The translations under genes and the position numbers were made by a program. From UBA1952 sp965246785 (GTDB lineage Bacteria; Bacteroidota; Bacteroidia; Chitinophagales; Chitinophagaceae), in contig CBDFFM010000029.1 in the NCBI GenBank assembly GCA_965246785.1, forward strand, positions 1-64,000: 64,000 bases of DNA, given 5' to 3'. The notes under the pieces were generated by a model. That model was not told where the DNA came from and searched no databases. It saw only the letters and a program-made list of their open reading frames with translations. This document shows, in pieces, positions 1 through 8,197 of this stretch; within the stretch, counting starts at the first letter, position 1, and each line of letters begins with the position of its first letter.

Positions 1-147
1 GCGGTCGCTGGTGAAGTAGTTGTCTATCTGCGGCCCGTAAAAGTCATAAGCGCCGAAGTGAAGGCCGACGCCATGCTTGTTTTGGGCAGTAGCCAGCGTG
101 CAAAGGCTTAGCAGCGCGAGGCCCAATCCTAAAAATTGTTTCTTCAT
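1..147 (-). CDS. Secreted protein, N-terminal fragment (cut by window edge)
   Basis: The N-terminal 49 codons are visible; the rest lies beyond the window. The product starts MKKQFLGLGLALLSLCTLATAQ, a lysine-rich n-region, a hydrophobic core and an A-x-A-Q cleavage site, so it is exported by Sec. The mature part opens NKHGVGLHFGAYDFYGPQ, which resembles the first strand of a small outer-membrane beta-barrel, but this is too little to name a family. It is read in the same direction as the SusC/SusD operon and starts 45 bp beyond the stop of the last lipoprotein gene, so it could be co-transcribed with it. The function is unknown. Confidence 0.6.
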   Translation of the reverse strand, partial: MKKQFLGLGLALLSLCTLATAQNKHGVGLHFGAYDFYGPQIDNYFTSDR

Positions 148-192
148 GTGACAGAGACGTGATTTGGATGATAGTATAGCAACAAGGAGCGA

Positions 193-834
193 CTATGACT
201 TTTTAAATACGCGCAGCGCGGTGCCATATCCCGGAGCGTGCAGTACATAAGCATAGCTTGTATCTCCGGGCCGCAGATGGAAATAGCTTACATCAACGCT
301 AAAAAAGGAGCCGATGGTTTCAGAGTACTGTTGGCCGAAGTCAATGGTCGCTGTATCAATGACAGCAAAGTATGCTGCATCCGGTATGCCGGCACCGCCG
401 AAATCGCCGGTACGGTATATGGCTCGGGATACCCGCGTTACCTGTACGGCAAGGCTGTTGGATTGGCGCACAAACCTTCCACCGATGTTGGTGTTATCCG
501 GATAGTTGGTGACTGCTACGTACCGCGCATTTATTGAGCCGTAACCGTTCGCATTCTTTGCGGAATAGGTAAGTGTGTACATGCCGGGCGTGCTGGGGTC
601 AACCGCCGAGGTGGTATCCGCCATGATGACACTGCTCTGGCCCGTTACATCGTCAATGAGCGTTGCACCTGAATCCACGAATGGAGCGCCGACGTTGATG
701 GTCATGAATTTGGAGCCGTTGATGTTGATGGCCGGGTGAGATACGGTCACAACCTTAGACACGTTATCGTCGGTCTTCTTACATGCGGCAAAGGCTGTCA
801 GGGCCACGCCGGCTATCAGAAGGAGCTTTTTCAT
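193..834 (-). CDS. Surface lipoprotein with Ig-like (DUF5011/5012-type) domain
   Basis: A 213-residue lipoprotein. The signal MKKLLLIAGVALTAFAAC ends in a lipobox with Cys18, and the following KKTDD is typical of Bacteroidota lipoproteins. Residues about 30-110 read as an Ig-like fold of the DUF5011 kind: a valine- and asparagine-rich stretch with 'FVDSGATLIDD' and 'TPGMYTLTYSAKNANG', where the closing Tyr and 'NxxG' are characteristic. The remaining 100 residues are beta-rich and unassigned. It lies 29 bp downstream of the SusD-like gene and is the third gene of that operon. Third-position lipoproteins of Sus-like systems usually sit on the cell surface and help bind the substrate; that role is inferred here. 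Confidence 0.75.
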   Translation of the reverse strand: MKKLLLIAGVALTAFAACKKTDDNVSKVVTVSHPAININGSKFMTINVGAPFVDSGATLIDDVTGQSSVIMADTTSAVDPSTPGMYTLTYSAKNANGYGSINARYVAVTNYPDNTNIGGRFVRQSNSLAVQVTRVSRAIYRTGDFGGAGIPDAAYFAVIDTATIDFGQQYSETIGSFFSVDVSYFHLRPGDTSYAYVLHAPGYGTALRVFKKS

Positions 835-863
835 ACGCTAAAGGAAAAGATTGATTAATGTGG

Positions 864-2525
864 TTAGTGAACGTCCCAATACACTCTGTCGGTAACCTGC
901 TTCTGTCCGGGGAAGTTCTGATTACGCTGCACCTCGGCGTCGGGGTAAAGCAGCCGGTGCGGGAAGTTGCCGGGCGTGCGCGGCAGCAGAGAGTTGGCTG
1001 AAATCCGGAACCAATCAGGATAGCCGGTACGCCGCCACTCCGTCCATGCTTCAAAGCCTTGCAGGCCGGTCATCGCAAACCACTTGTTGGTAATGATGTA
1101 GCGAATTCTGTCTTGAGTAGAGCCGCCGGTCGGGTACTTGCCCCAGGTAGCAGCCGTGCGCGTTACTGGCGCATTGCGCAGGAAGCCTGTCAGCGTATCG
1201 CCATTCAGATAGCGGTATAATGCGTAAGAAGGCGTGAGCGCGAACGTTGTCGCCGCACTCTTAGGCACTCCGGGGAAGCTGTCGCGCAGCGTGACGGTGG
1301 TAGGCAGCACAGAGGAGCCGTAAGGTGCGGTGCCAACGTTGCTTTCATTAAAGCTTGCTGTTACAGCTTGAGTAAATAGGGTTGCATCATTACCGGCACC
1401 CCATCCGCGCGCCGCAGCTTCCGCCTGCAAAAAGAGGCTTTCATAGGGCGTCATAAACTTCACAGGTGCCGTAGCAGAGGCAGTGTTGTTTGCATCAGCG
1501 CCTACGTTGGCACTTGGAATAGCTACCGCTGTTGATGCCGGCAAGGTATAGGCTCCTTGCGGAATGCCTACATAGCTTGTACCGGATGGCTTGAAGAAGA
1601 AATAGGTGCGCGCGTCAAACGGTACAGCCGTGTTACCCTTTGTAAGCGAGTCAAGGGATGTAGCGCTGCCCACGAGATTTTGGGTCTTGCTCAGCCCCAC
1701 TTCTTCGGAATACAGCGGGTTTTGATTACCGGCTGTGGTAGAGAATTGAATCTGTGCCTCATCGGCCGCACCGCTTATGAAGCCATAGCCAGTGGCAAAT
1801 GCGGCAGCCACAGTGGCTTGCGCGCGGGCCGGGTCTTTTTCAGAAAGACGCATGCCGAGCTTCAGCAGGAGGGTGCTGCCAAACTTTCTCCAGTTGGTAA
1901 GTTGCGTACCGGTAACGCCCCCATAAATAAGGTCGCCAGTTACCGTAGAGCCTGAGGGTACAGTACCGAGGATAGCCAACGCGCCCTTTGTCATGCCGAT
2001 TAAGCTGTCGTACACACGGGTCTGTGGGTCAAAATGCGGGGATACGATGCCGCCGTCTGCGTCCTGTCCCTTCAAGGCTTCTGAATAGGGTACTGCATCC
2101 CAGCCGTCTGTAATTACTTGGAAGGTATATGCCTTCATCAGCCGCGCGATGCCTACATACATCTGCTGATTCGCAACTGTCGCCTTCCGCTCCATCTGAT
2201 CAAGGTCGGCCAGGCAGTTAGCGTATAGGAGTGTCCATACGCGGTCATATGTAGAGGCGGTTGGTGAATATTGCTCGTAGATTTTGTATTGGCTGGCCGA
2301 TGGGCTTTGCGTCCAGTATTGTGCCCAGATTGAGCCGTTGACTTGCAGGTCAACGCCTACTGAAGAGGCCAGATAAATCTGTGCGGAAGGCAGCAGGAAC
2401 TCTGGCCCTGCGTTCTGGGCTACGTTAGGATTAGTATTTACATCCAAGTACTTCTTACAGCCCGTTCCCGCCAGGGAAATCCCTGTCAGCAAGGCCGCTG
2501 CTATGGAAAGCTTCTTTATGTTCAT
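864..2525 (-). CDS. SusD/RagB-like nutrient-binding outer-membrane lipoprotein (SusD-like_2 type)
   Basis: A 553-residue SusD-family lipoprotein, the surface lid that captures substrate for its SusC partner. The chosen start (MNIKKLSIAAALL) gives a clean lipoprotein signal with Cys23 followed by KKYLDVNTNPN; the 'YLDVNTNPN' segment is a hallmark of the SusD-like_2 branch. An in-frame upstream start at 2552 would only add a charged extension before the signal. The family's helical TPR-like scaffold is evident in the first 200 residues (SIWAQYWTQ, YANCLADLDQ, MKAYTFQVITDGWDAVPYSEA), the last being the conserved 'GDVPYSEA'-type motif. It lies 44 bp after the SusC-like gene. The substrate cannot be told, because no glycoside hydrolase or peptidase is adjacent. 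Confidence 0.92.
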   Translation of the reverse strand: MNIKKLSIAAALLTGISLAGTGCKKYLDVNTNPNVAQNAGPEFLLPSAQIYLASSVGVDLQVNGSIWAQYWTQSPSASQYKIYEQYSPTASTYDRVWTLLYANCLADLDQMERKATVANQQMYVGIARLMKAYTFQVITDGWDAVPYSEALKGQDADGGIVSPHFDPQTRVYDSLIGMTKGALAILGTVPSGSTVTGDLIYGGVTGTQLTNWRKFGSTLLLKLGMRLSEKDPARAQATVAAAFATGYGFISGAADEAQIQFSTTAGNQNPLYSEEVGLSKTQNLVGSATSLDSLTKGNTAVPFDARTYFFFKPSGTSYVGIPQGAYTLPASTAVAIPSANVGADANNTASATAPVKFMTPYESLFLQAEAAARGWGAGNDATLFTQAVTASFNESNVGTAPYGSSVLPTTVTLRDSFPGVPKSAATTFALTPSYALYRYLNGDTLTGFLRNAPVTRTAATWGKYPTGGSTQDRIRYIITNKWFAMTGLQGFEAWTEWRRTGYPDWFRISANSLLPRTPGNFPHRLLYPDAEVQRNQNFPGQKQVTDRVYWDVH

Positions 2526-2569
2526 GAGCGTAGTCTTTTTCTTTTGATACAAGTTAAGAACAATAGGGC

Positions 2570-5500
2570 TTAGAATGTGGCACGGATGCTGAACCCATAG
2601 TTGCGCAGCGAAGGCCGGCTGATGTAGTCAAAGCCTTGCAGGTTGGATGCGCCGCCCGCATTCATTTCAGGGTCGCTGTATTTATTCTCATCCGGTGTCC
2701 AGATGAAGAGATTATTGCCAAAGACGCTCAACTGCAGACTGCCAAAGAAGCTCTTCTTCAGCCAGCTTTCTGGTAGCGAGTAGCTCAGGCTTGCTTCCTG
2801 CAGCTTCACATAGCTTGCATCAGTTATCTGCCGACCCGGCACGGACTGCCAAACAGCACTGTAGTAATCGTACGGATGGAAGGTCCGGTCGGTATTGACT
2901 ACATAGCCGCCGTTGGCACCTTTGTAAACGGAGTTGGGAAATACATAGTCATCCCGCTGCTCTGTTTCTGCTGACGTACCGGTGAAGCCAAGCACACTGC
3001 GCGTGCGTGAGAAGAACACGCCGCCTTGCTTGGTCTGAAAGAGCACATTAAGCGACCAGCCTTTATAACGTAGATTGGTGCCCCATGATGCGATGAAACG
3101 CGGCTGGTAAGTGCCTTTATAAACCGTTGCGGCCCCTACTTTAGGCAGTCCGGTAGTGCTATCTACAATCACGCGGCCCATAGAGTCCATGTCCACATCC
3201 GTGCCGTAAAAGGCCCCATAAGGCTTGCCCACGGTTGCTGTGACGCTCATACCGCTTACGCCACCAAGGCTTATCTGGTTCACGCCGCCTGGTAGCCTTT
3301 CTACAATGCCCTTATTCTTGGTATAGGTGCCGAACAACTCCCAACGGAAGCTGTTTGTCTTTACAGGCGTTACACGTGCCGCAAGCTCCACACCGGTATT
3401 ACGAACATCGCCTAAGTTGATAACGCGCGCGGTATATCCGGTGCTTGGTGGCGTAGGAACATTTACGATTTGGTCAATGGTCAGGTTATTATAGATCGTA
3501 CCTTCAAAAGTGATGCGATTTTTGAAGAATGCAAGCTCCAGACCGGCCTCATAGGCATTGGTACGCTCAGGACGAAGGCTGGGATTGCCGATGGTATTTT
3601 GGTAAGTAAAGCCAGGGGTTCCGTTAAAAGGGAATTTGATGCTCCCAAAACCTGTATTGGATGTGGTGCTCACAAACGCTGCATTGTTATTCTGATAAGC
3701 AATTGCGCCATTACCTACTGATGAGTAGCTGCCACGTAGCTTACCGAAGCTTAGCACATTCTGATTCTCAAACGCCTTTTTGAATGTTTCTGTAAATACC
3801 CAAGAAAGATTTACAGAAGGGTAGAAGAAAGAGTTATTACCAGTTTGAAGTGTAGAGGTGATGTCGTTTCGGCCTGTTAATTCCAAGAATATCTGGCGGC
3901 GGAAATCTGCGCGCAGACTTGTATATAATCCTACTTGGCGCTGGTCAAAGTATTGGTCTGTAAGAGTTGCAGGGCCTTGTCCGTTATTCAGATTATAGAA
4001 GTCCGGAATCACCAGGCTGTTGGTCTGATTGTCTATAAAACCGGAAAGCGCGGTCTGACGGCTGTACTGCAGGTTAGCACCGAGCAGGCCGGTAAAGGAG
4101 ATGTCTGTGCTGAGTTGGTTGGTGTAATTTCCGATAAGGTCATTATTAATCAGCAGCGCGGTATTGGAGCCTTGAAAGAAGCCGCCCTGACTAGTCCGCT
4201 TCTGCGGATTAGCGCCTGCAAAGTAGAAGGGGTCATAAGGCACAAGGTCAAACTTGGGTATCTTAAGCGTAGCCCGGTCGGAGACGAAGTCAACACCGAG
4301 GCGATTAAAAATGTCCCAGTGCGCAGAAGGGCGGAAACCAATTGTAGCATTGCCGAGCACCCGGTCAGTACGGTTACGGTTATCAACTGTTGATGCTACG
4401 TAGTATGGATTATCCGTATAAGCGCCGTAGTAACCATAATGCGCTACGCCCAGTGAGTCGCGCGTTCCATAGGCATTAAACGGGTCATCAAGACGGCGCA
4501 GTTCAGGAATAGGAATGTCACGTGGCTGCTGATAAACATTGTTCAGCACGCCTTGGTCGCCCTGGCCTGACTGCTCTACACGCTGATAAGTATTTAGATA
4601 ATTGACGTTTACATTTGAATAAACCTTCTCCGATACATTAACGGACGAGTTGAGGCGAATGCTGTATTTATTAAAGAAGTTGAATGGGATTACCCCGCGA
4701 TTGTTCAGCGTATTAAGCGAGAGGTAATAAGAGGCTTTGTCATTGGCACCACCGAGTGACAAGTTGTTTTCAAGTGTCTGGCCGCGCTCAAAGAAATCAC
4801 GGACGTTATTAGGCTGAGCGGAATAAGGCTTCACTTTTTGCTGACCGTTAATCACTTGGCCCCATGGACGGTTTTTATCGTCGTAGGCGTAGCCCCAGCT
4901 AAAGTTCTCCCGACGGTCATCTGCTACGTTGTCAATATCACCCTGACCATATTTATCTTGGAAAGTCGGCAGCTTCAGCGGGTCAGAGAGTGTGTAGCTG
5001 GCGCTGTAAGTGATGTTTGTATTCTTACCTGCTACGCGTCCCCTGCCACTTTTAGTGGTGTACATAATAGCGCCGTTTGCGCCGGCAGAGCCGTACAGAG
5101 CGGCAGCGGCTGGGCCTTTAAGTACAGTCACACTTTCAATGTCTTCTGGGTTAATGTCATTGCCACGGTTGCCAAAGTCCACCTGATAACGCTCATCACG
5201 GCCAGTGAGGCGGTTACTGTTATTAATAATGACGCCATCTACTACAATCAATGCATTATTACCGTTAGTAATGGACTTCTCGCCACGGAGCACCACGCGG
5301 GTAGAGCCGCCGGGGCCGCCGGTTGAGGATGTAATGTTCACGCCTGCCGTCTTACCCTGAATTGCGGAAAGAGCGCTTACATTATTGCCGGCATTTAGGT
5401 CATCGGAACTGATTGTGGTAGCAGAATAACCCAATTCCCGCTTTTCGCGGCGAATAGCTAGGGCAGTTACTACCGCGCCATTTAGCTCCCGTGCCGCGGT

Positions 5501-5779
5501 ACGCAGCCGGACTGATGCTGCTGCGCCCGCAGGAACTTCCTGCGTGGAATAGCCGATAGATTGAATAACGAGGATGGCATTGGAAGGAGCATTCAGGCGG
5601 AAATTGCCATCTATGTCCGTAACCGTTCCGATGTTGGGTGAGCCTTTAACGCTTACGCCTGCACCGGGCTGGCCTTGGCCTTTCTCGTCCAGCACGCGCC
5701 CGGTTATTACCGTTTGCGCCCATATAGCACCGGCGCTCATAAACAATAAGGCGAAGAGCATCAACAGAATTCTTTTCAT
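2570..5779 (-). CDS. SusC/RagA-family TonB-dependent outer-membrane transporter
   Basis: A 1069-residue SusC-like protein, normal length for the family. Signal peptide MKRILLMLFALLFMSAGAIWA; residues about 22-100 are the carboxypeptidase-regulatory-like beta-sandwich (TVITGRVLDEKGQGQPGAGV); residues about 110-240 are the plug, with 'ALSAIQGKTAGVNI' and 'VVLRGEKSITNGNNALIVVDG', both diagnostic of SusC. The rest is the beta-barrel, ending in an aromatic strand (NYGFSIRATF). It imports a ligand caught by the adjacent SusD-like protein, powered by TonB-ExbBD. It is first in the operon; no sigma/anti-sigma pair is next to it, so its regulator is elsewhere. Confidence 0.95.
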   Translation of the reverse strand: MKRILLMLFALLFMSAGAIWAQTVITGRVLDEKGQGQPGAGVSVKGSPNIGTVTDIDGNFRLNAPSNAILVIQSIGYSTQEVPAGAAASVRLRTAARELNGAVVTALAIRREKRELGYSATTISSDDLNAGNNVSALSAIQGKTAGVNITSSTGGPGGSTRVVLRGEKSITNGNNALIVVDGVIINNSNRLTGRDERYQVDFGNRGNDINPEDIESVTVLKGPAAAALYGSAGANGAIMYTTKSGRGRVAGKNTNITYSASYTLSDPLKLPTFQDKYGQGDIDNVADDRRENFSWGYAYDDKNRPWGQVINGQQKVKPYSAQPNNVRDFFERGQTLENNLSLGGANDKASYYLSLNTLNNRGVIPFNFFNKYSIRLNSSVNVSEKVYSNVNVNYLNTYQRVEQSGQGDQGVLNNVYQQPRDIPIPELRRLDDPFNAYGTRDSLGVAHYGYYGAYTDNPYYVASTVDNRNRTDRVLGNATIGFRPSAHWDIFNRLGVDFVSDRATLKIPKFDLVPYDPFYFAGANPQKRTSQGGFFQGSNTALLINNDLIGNYTNQLSTDISFTGLLGANLQYSRQTALSGFIDNQTNSLVIPDFYNLNNGQGPATLTDQYFDQRQVGLYTSLRADFRRQIFLELTGRNDITSTLQTGNNSFFYPSVNLSWVFTETFKKAFENQNVLSFGKLRGSYSSVGNGAIAYQNNNAAFVSTTSNTGFGSIKFPFNGTPGFTYQNTIGNPSLRPERTNAYEAGLELAFFKNRITFEGTIYNNLTIDQIVNVPTPPSTGYTARVINLGDVRNTGVELAARVTPVKTNSFRWELFGTYTKNKGIVERLPGGVNQISLGGVSGMSVTATVGKPYGAFYGTDVDMDSMGRVIVDSTTGLPKVGAATVYKGTYQPRFIASWGTNLRYKGWSLNVLFQTKQGGVFFSRTRSVLGFTGTSAETEQRDDYVFPNSVYKGANGGYVVNTDRTFHPYDYYSAVWQSVPGRQITDASYVKLQEASLSYSLPESWLKKSFFGSLQLSVFGNNLFIWTPDENKYSDPEMNAGGASNLQGFDYISRPSLRNYGFSIRATF

Positions 5780-6085
5780 ACGCGTGGTTTTGTGAGTGGG
5801 AAACGTTGCTGTGCTTGTTAAGCTAGTATCAGGGTGAAATGGAGGGTGAATGTATTACCCCTTTATTATTTTCCAAACATTTTTTTGACTATCCTATAAC
5901 ATACCTTTCTTTTTGCCTTAACACAATTATTGTTCCACCCTTTTTTCTGCCCTATTTTAATAGAAACATAAGTTTCAAGAGGTTGCCTAGCAAGTCTGTC
6001 TACAGACCTGTTTTAAAATCCTGGCTAAAATTGCACTGATTATCAGTATGATTTTCGCCCGCCGGAAAATTTTTTAATGAAAAGC
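5780..6085. other. Divergent intergenic region between susC-like gene and rplM
   Basis: About 300 AT-rich bases separate the divergent SusC-like and rplM genes. I see no gene here. A short palindrome, GTCTGTCTACAGAC, lies at 5994-6007 and may be a regulator site. No convincing TAnnTTTG box could be read on the minus strand for the SusC operon, so its promoter is not placed. Confidence 0.4.
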
Positions 6086-6117
6086 TTGGCTCGTAAAGAT
6101 ACCCTCTGCTACCTTTG
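6086..6117 (+). promoter_or_regulatory. Promoter of the rplM-rpsI-rpsB operon
   Basis: A good match to the Bacteroidota housekeeping promoter: TTGG at 6086-6089, 20 bp, then TACCTTTG at 6110-6117. The expected start of transcription is about 6123-6125, leaving a leader of about 50 nt before the L13 start codon. Confidence 0.8.
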
Positions 6118-6174
6118 CGCTCCGAAATTTAAAAAGCCGCATTGCAACAGCAATGGCTTCATCAGAACAACATC

Positions 6175-6615
6175 ATGAGACACCTCAGCTTTAAAACACA
6201 ATCGGCCAACGAGCGCATCGTGAAGCGCGACTGGTACGTCGTGGATGCCACTAACCAGACGCTCGGCCGCATGGCTTCCAAGATTGCCCACGTGCTCCGC
6301 GGCAAAAACAAGGCATACTATACCCCTCACTTCGATTGCGGCGATTACGTAATCGTAGTCAACAGCGGCAAAATTGTCCTTACCGGCAATAAGATGGAAG
6401 ACAAGGAGTACATGACCTACACCGGCTACCCCGGCGGTCAGCGCACCGAAACAGCTAAGAGCCTCGTAGCCCGCCGCCCGAACAAGGTTGTGGAAGTAGC
6501 CGTGAAGGGTATGCTTCCTAAAAACCGCCTCGGCCGCGCCATGTACAAGAAGCTCTTCGTCTATGAAGGCGCAGAGCATCCCCACACCGCTCAACAACCT
6601 AAAGAATTAAAATAG
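6175..6615 (+). CDS. rplM: 50S ribosomal protein L13
   Basis: A 146-residue L13, an early-assembly protein of the large subunit. Family motifs are plain: 'RDWYVVDATNQTLGRMASKIA', 'YTPHFDCGDYVIVVN', 'YTGYPGG' and 'VKGMLPKNRLGRAMYKKL'. I place the start at the ATG giving MRHLSFKTQ, which matches the usual length; the in-frame TTG 33 nt upstream would add an atypical extension. The spacer before the ATG has no Shine-Dalgarno, as is normal in Bacteroidota. It is the first gene of the operon with rpsI and rpsB. Confidence 0.97.
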   Translation: MRHLSFKTQSANERIVKRDWYVVDATNQTLGRMASKIAHVLRGKNKAYYTPHFDCGDYVIVVNSGKIVLTGNKMEDKEYMTYTGYPGGQRTETAKSLVARRPNKVVEVAVKGMLPKNRLGRAMYKKLFVYEGAEHPHTAQQPKELK

Positions 6616-6685
6616 TTGAGACGTTGAATCGTTGAGGCGTTGAATCGTCTGAACCTTATCCAACACCATCCAACATTATCCAACA
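6615..6685. repeat. Two short tandem repeats in the rplM-rpsI spacer (8-bp and 10-bp units)
   Basis: Four 8-bp units of the form GTTGArnC run from 6615 to 6646. After a short break, three 10-bp units (TT/CC)ATCCAACA run from 6656 to 6685 and end 6 nt before the S9 start codon. The G-rich and C-rich words are partly complementary (GTTG/CAAC), so a weak hairpin is possible. Similar repeats with other periods occur in several spacers of this window. Confidence 0.8.
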
Positions 6686-6691
6686 ATCCCG

Positions 6692-7084
6692 ATGGAAAAA
6701 CAAAAAAACACCGTTGGTCGCCGTAAGGAAGCCGTAGCACGCATCTATATGAGCGCTGGCACCGGTAACATTACCGTAAACGGTAAGGACTATAAGCAAT
6801 ACTTCCCGCTTATGTATCTGCAAAACCAGATCGAGCTGCCTTTCAAGACTATTGAAGGCACGGAAGGCACGTTTGATGTAACGGTCAATGTACATGGCGG
6901 CGGCCCCAAAGGCCAGGCAGAGGCCATTAAGATGGGTATCTCCCGCGCCCTGACGGAAGTGAACCCTGAATACCGTCCTGCCCTGAAGAAGGAAGGCCTT
7001 ATGACCCGCGACCCACGCTCCGTGGAGCGCAAGAAGTTCGGTAAGGCTAAGGCACGTAAGTCATTCCAGTTCAGCAAGCGTTAA
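6692..7084 (+). CDS. rpsI: 30S ribosomal protein S9
   Basis: A 130-residue S9, full length. It contains 'GRRKEAVARIYMSAGTG', 'VNGKDYKQYF', 'HGGGPKGQAEAIKMGISRAL' and the C-terminal tail 'RKSFQFSKR', which reaches the ribosomal P site. It lies 76 bp after rplM and 117 bp before rpsB, all on the same strand, the conserved Bacteroidota order. Confidence 0.97.
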   Translation: MEKQKNTVGRRKEAVARIYMSAGTGNITVNGKDYKQYFPLMYLQNQIELPFKTIEGTEGTFDVTVNVHGGGPKGQAEAIKMGISRALTEVNPEYRPALKKEGLMTRDPRSVERKKFGKAKARKSFQFSKR

Positions 7085-7091
7085 TCCAATC

Positions 7092-7191
7092 AGTAGAAAG
7101 TCTTTAGTAGAAAGTGAAAAGACCGGAGCAGAAAACTCCACTTTATACCTTTTACAAAGACAGCTTTCTACTTTCTACTCACTACTTTCTA
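7092..7191. repeat. Complementary short tandem repeats in the rpsI-rpsB spacer (7-bp units)
   Basis: AGTAGAAAGT occurs at 7092-7101 and 7106-7115. Its complement appears in four 7-bp units, CTTTCTA twice, CTCACTA, CTTTCTA, from 7164 to 7191, ending 10 nt before the S2 start. The two halves can pair as a stem in the operon mRNA, so they could influence S2 translation; this role is inferred. Confidence 0.75.
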
Positions 7192-7201
7192 CTAAAATAT
7201 C

Positions 7202-8140
7202 ATGGAAGAAAATAAAAGCCTTCATCAGCAGCTTCTGGAAGCCGGCGTCCACTTTGGCCACCTTCGTAAGAAGTGGAACCCTAAGATGCTGCCTTACATC
7301 TTCGCTGAGAAGAACGGCATCCACATCATAGACCTCAACCGCACCATTGAAGGCCTGCAGGAAGCTGCAGCCGCCATGAAGCAAATGGCGAAGAGCGGTA
7401 AGAAAATCATGTTCGTCGCTACCAAAAAGCAGGCGAAGGAAATCGTAGCCGAAGCCGCTCAGAAGGTCAATATGCCCTTCGTTACAGAGCGTTGGCTCGG
7501 TGGCATGCTCACCAACTTCCAGACCATCCGCAAGAGCGTGAAGAAGATGCAGAGCATTGAAAAAATGCTGCAGGACGGCACAATGGACAGTGTAACGAAG
7601 AAGGAGCGCCTCACCCTCACGCGTAGCCGCGACAAGATGGACAAGGTGCTCGGCGGTATCTCCCAGATGGGCCGTACACCTGCTGCCCTCTTCATCGTAG
7701 ACATCACGCACGAGCATATCGCTCTGGCAGAAGCCAAGCGCCTCGGCATCACCACGCTCGGCATGGTTGATACCAACAGCGACCCGACAAAGATTGACTT
7801 TGCCATTCCCGCCAATGATGACGCTACAAAGAGCATCGCCATCGTGGTAAACTACCTGACTGCCGCCATTCTGGAAGGTCTGCAGGAGCGCAATACGCAG
7901 AAGGAAGGCGAAGAAGAAGCGAATGCTGAAGAAGCAGGCGACGATAATGCAACCCGCATGCAGGGCGGCGAGGGTGAAGGCGGCGAAGGTGGCGGCGAAG
8001 GCCGTGAGCGCGGCGACCGTCAGCGCCGTGGCGCTACATCCGGCGTGGGCCGCAGTCGTACCGGCACAGGCGGTGGCGCCGCTACCGGTGGCCGCGCACG
8101 CACAGGCGCGGGCGGAGGCGCCGCCGGTGGACGCCGTTAA
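7202..8140 (+). CDS. rpsB: 30S ribosomal protein S2 with long Gly/Arg-rich tail
   Basis: A 312-residue S2. The first 240 or so residues are the canonical protein: 'LLEAGVHFGHLRKKWNPKM', 'FVATKKQAKEIV', 'ERWLGGMLTNFQTIRKS', 'VDITHEHIALAEAKRLGI', 'VDTNSDP'. S2 proteins are usually 230-270 residues; here about 70 more follow, first acidic (EGEEEANAEEAGDD), then glycine/arginine-rich with RG/RGG-like steps (GEGRERGDRQRRG, TGGRARTGAGGG). The tail could bind RNA, but that is inferred. tsf, normally next in Bacteroidota, is missing; a terminator follows directly. Confidence 0.95.
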   Translation: MEENKSLHQQLLEAGVHFGHLRKKWNPKMLPYIFAEKNGIHIIDLNRTIEGLQEAAAAMKQMAKSGKKIMFVATKKQAKEIVAEAAQKVNMPFVTERWLGGMLTNFQTIRKSVKKMQSIEKMLQDGTMDSVTKKERLTLTRSRDKMDKVLGGISQMGRTPAALFIVDITHEHIALAEAKRLGITTLGMVDTNSDPTKIDFAIPANDDATKSIAIVVNYLTAAILEGLQERNTQKEGEEEANAEEAGDDNATRMQGGEGEGGEGGGEGRERGDRQRRGATSGVGRSRTGTGGGAATGGRARTGAGGGAAGGRR

Positions 8141-8164
8141 TGATTAAATACATTGAATTACCGA

Positions 8165-8197
8165 TTGCCCCGCTGACGCAGCGGGGCAATTTTTTTT
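8165..8197 (+). terminator. Rho-independent terminator of the ribosomal protein operon
   Basis: A perfect 11-bp stem (TTGCCCCGCTG / CAGCGGGGCAA) with an ACG loop spans 8165-8189 and is followed by eight T. The T tract overlaps the stop codon of the convergent cyclase gene. Confidence 0.95.

Noticed and set aside
5994..6007. Palindrome GTCTGTCTACAGAC as operator of the SusC operon.
   Set aside because: It is short, single-copy here and far from the gene start (over 200 bp); mentioned only within the spacer entry.
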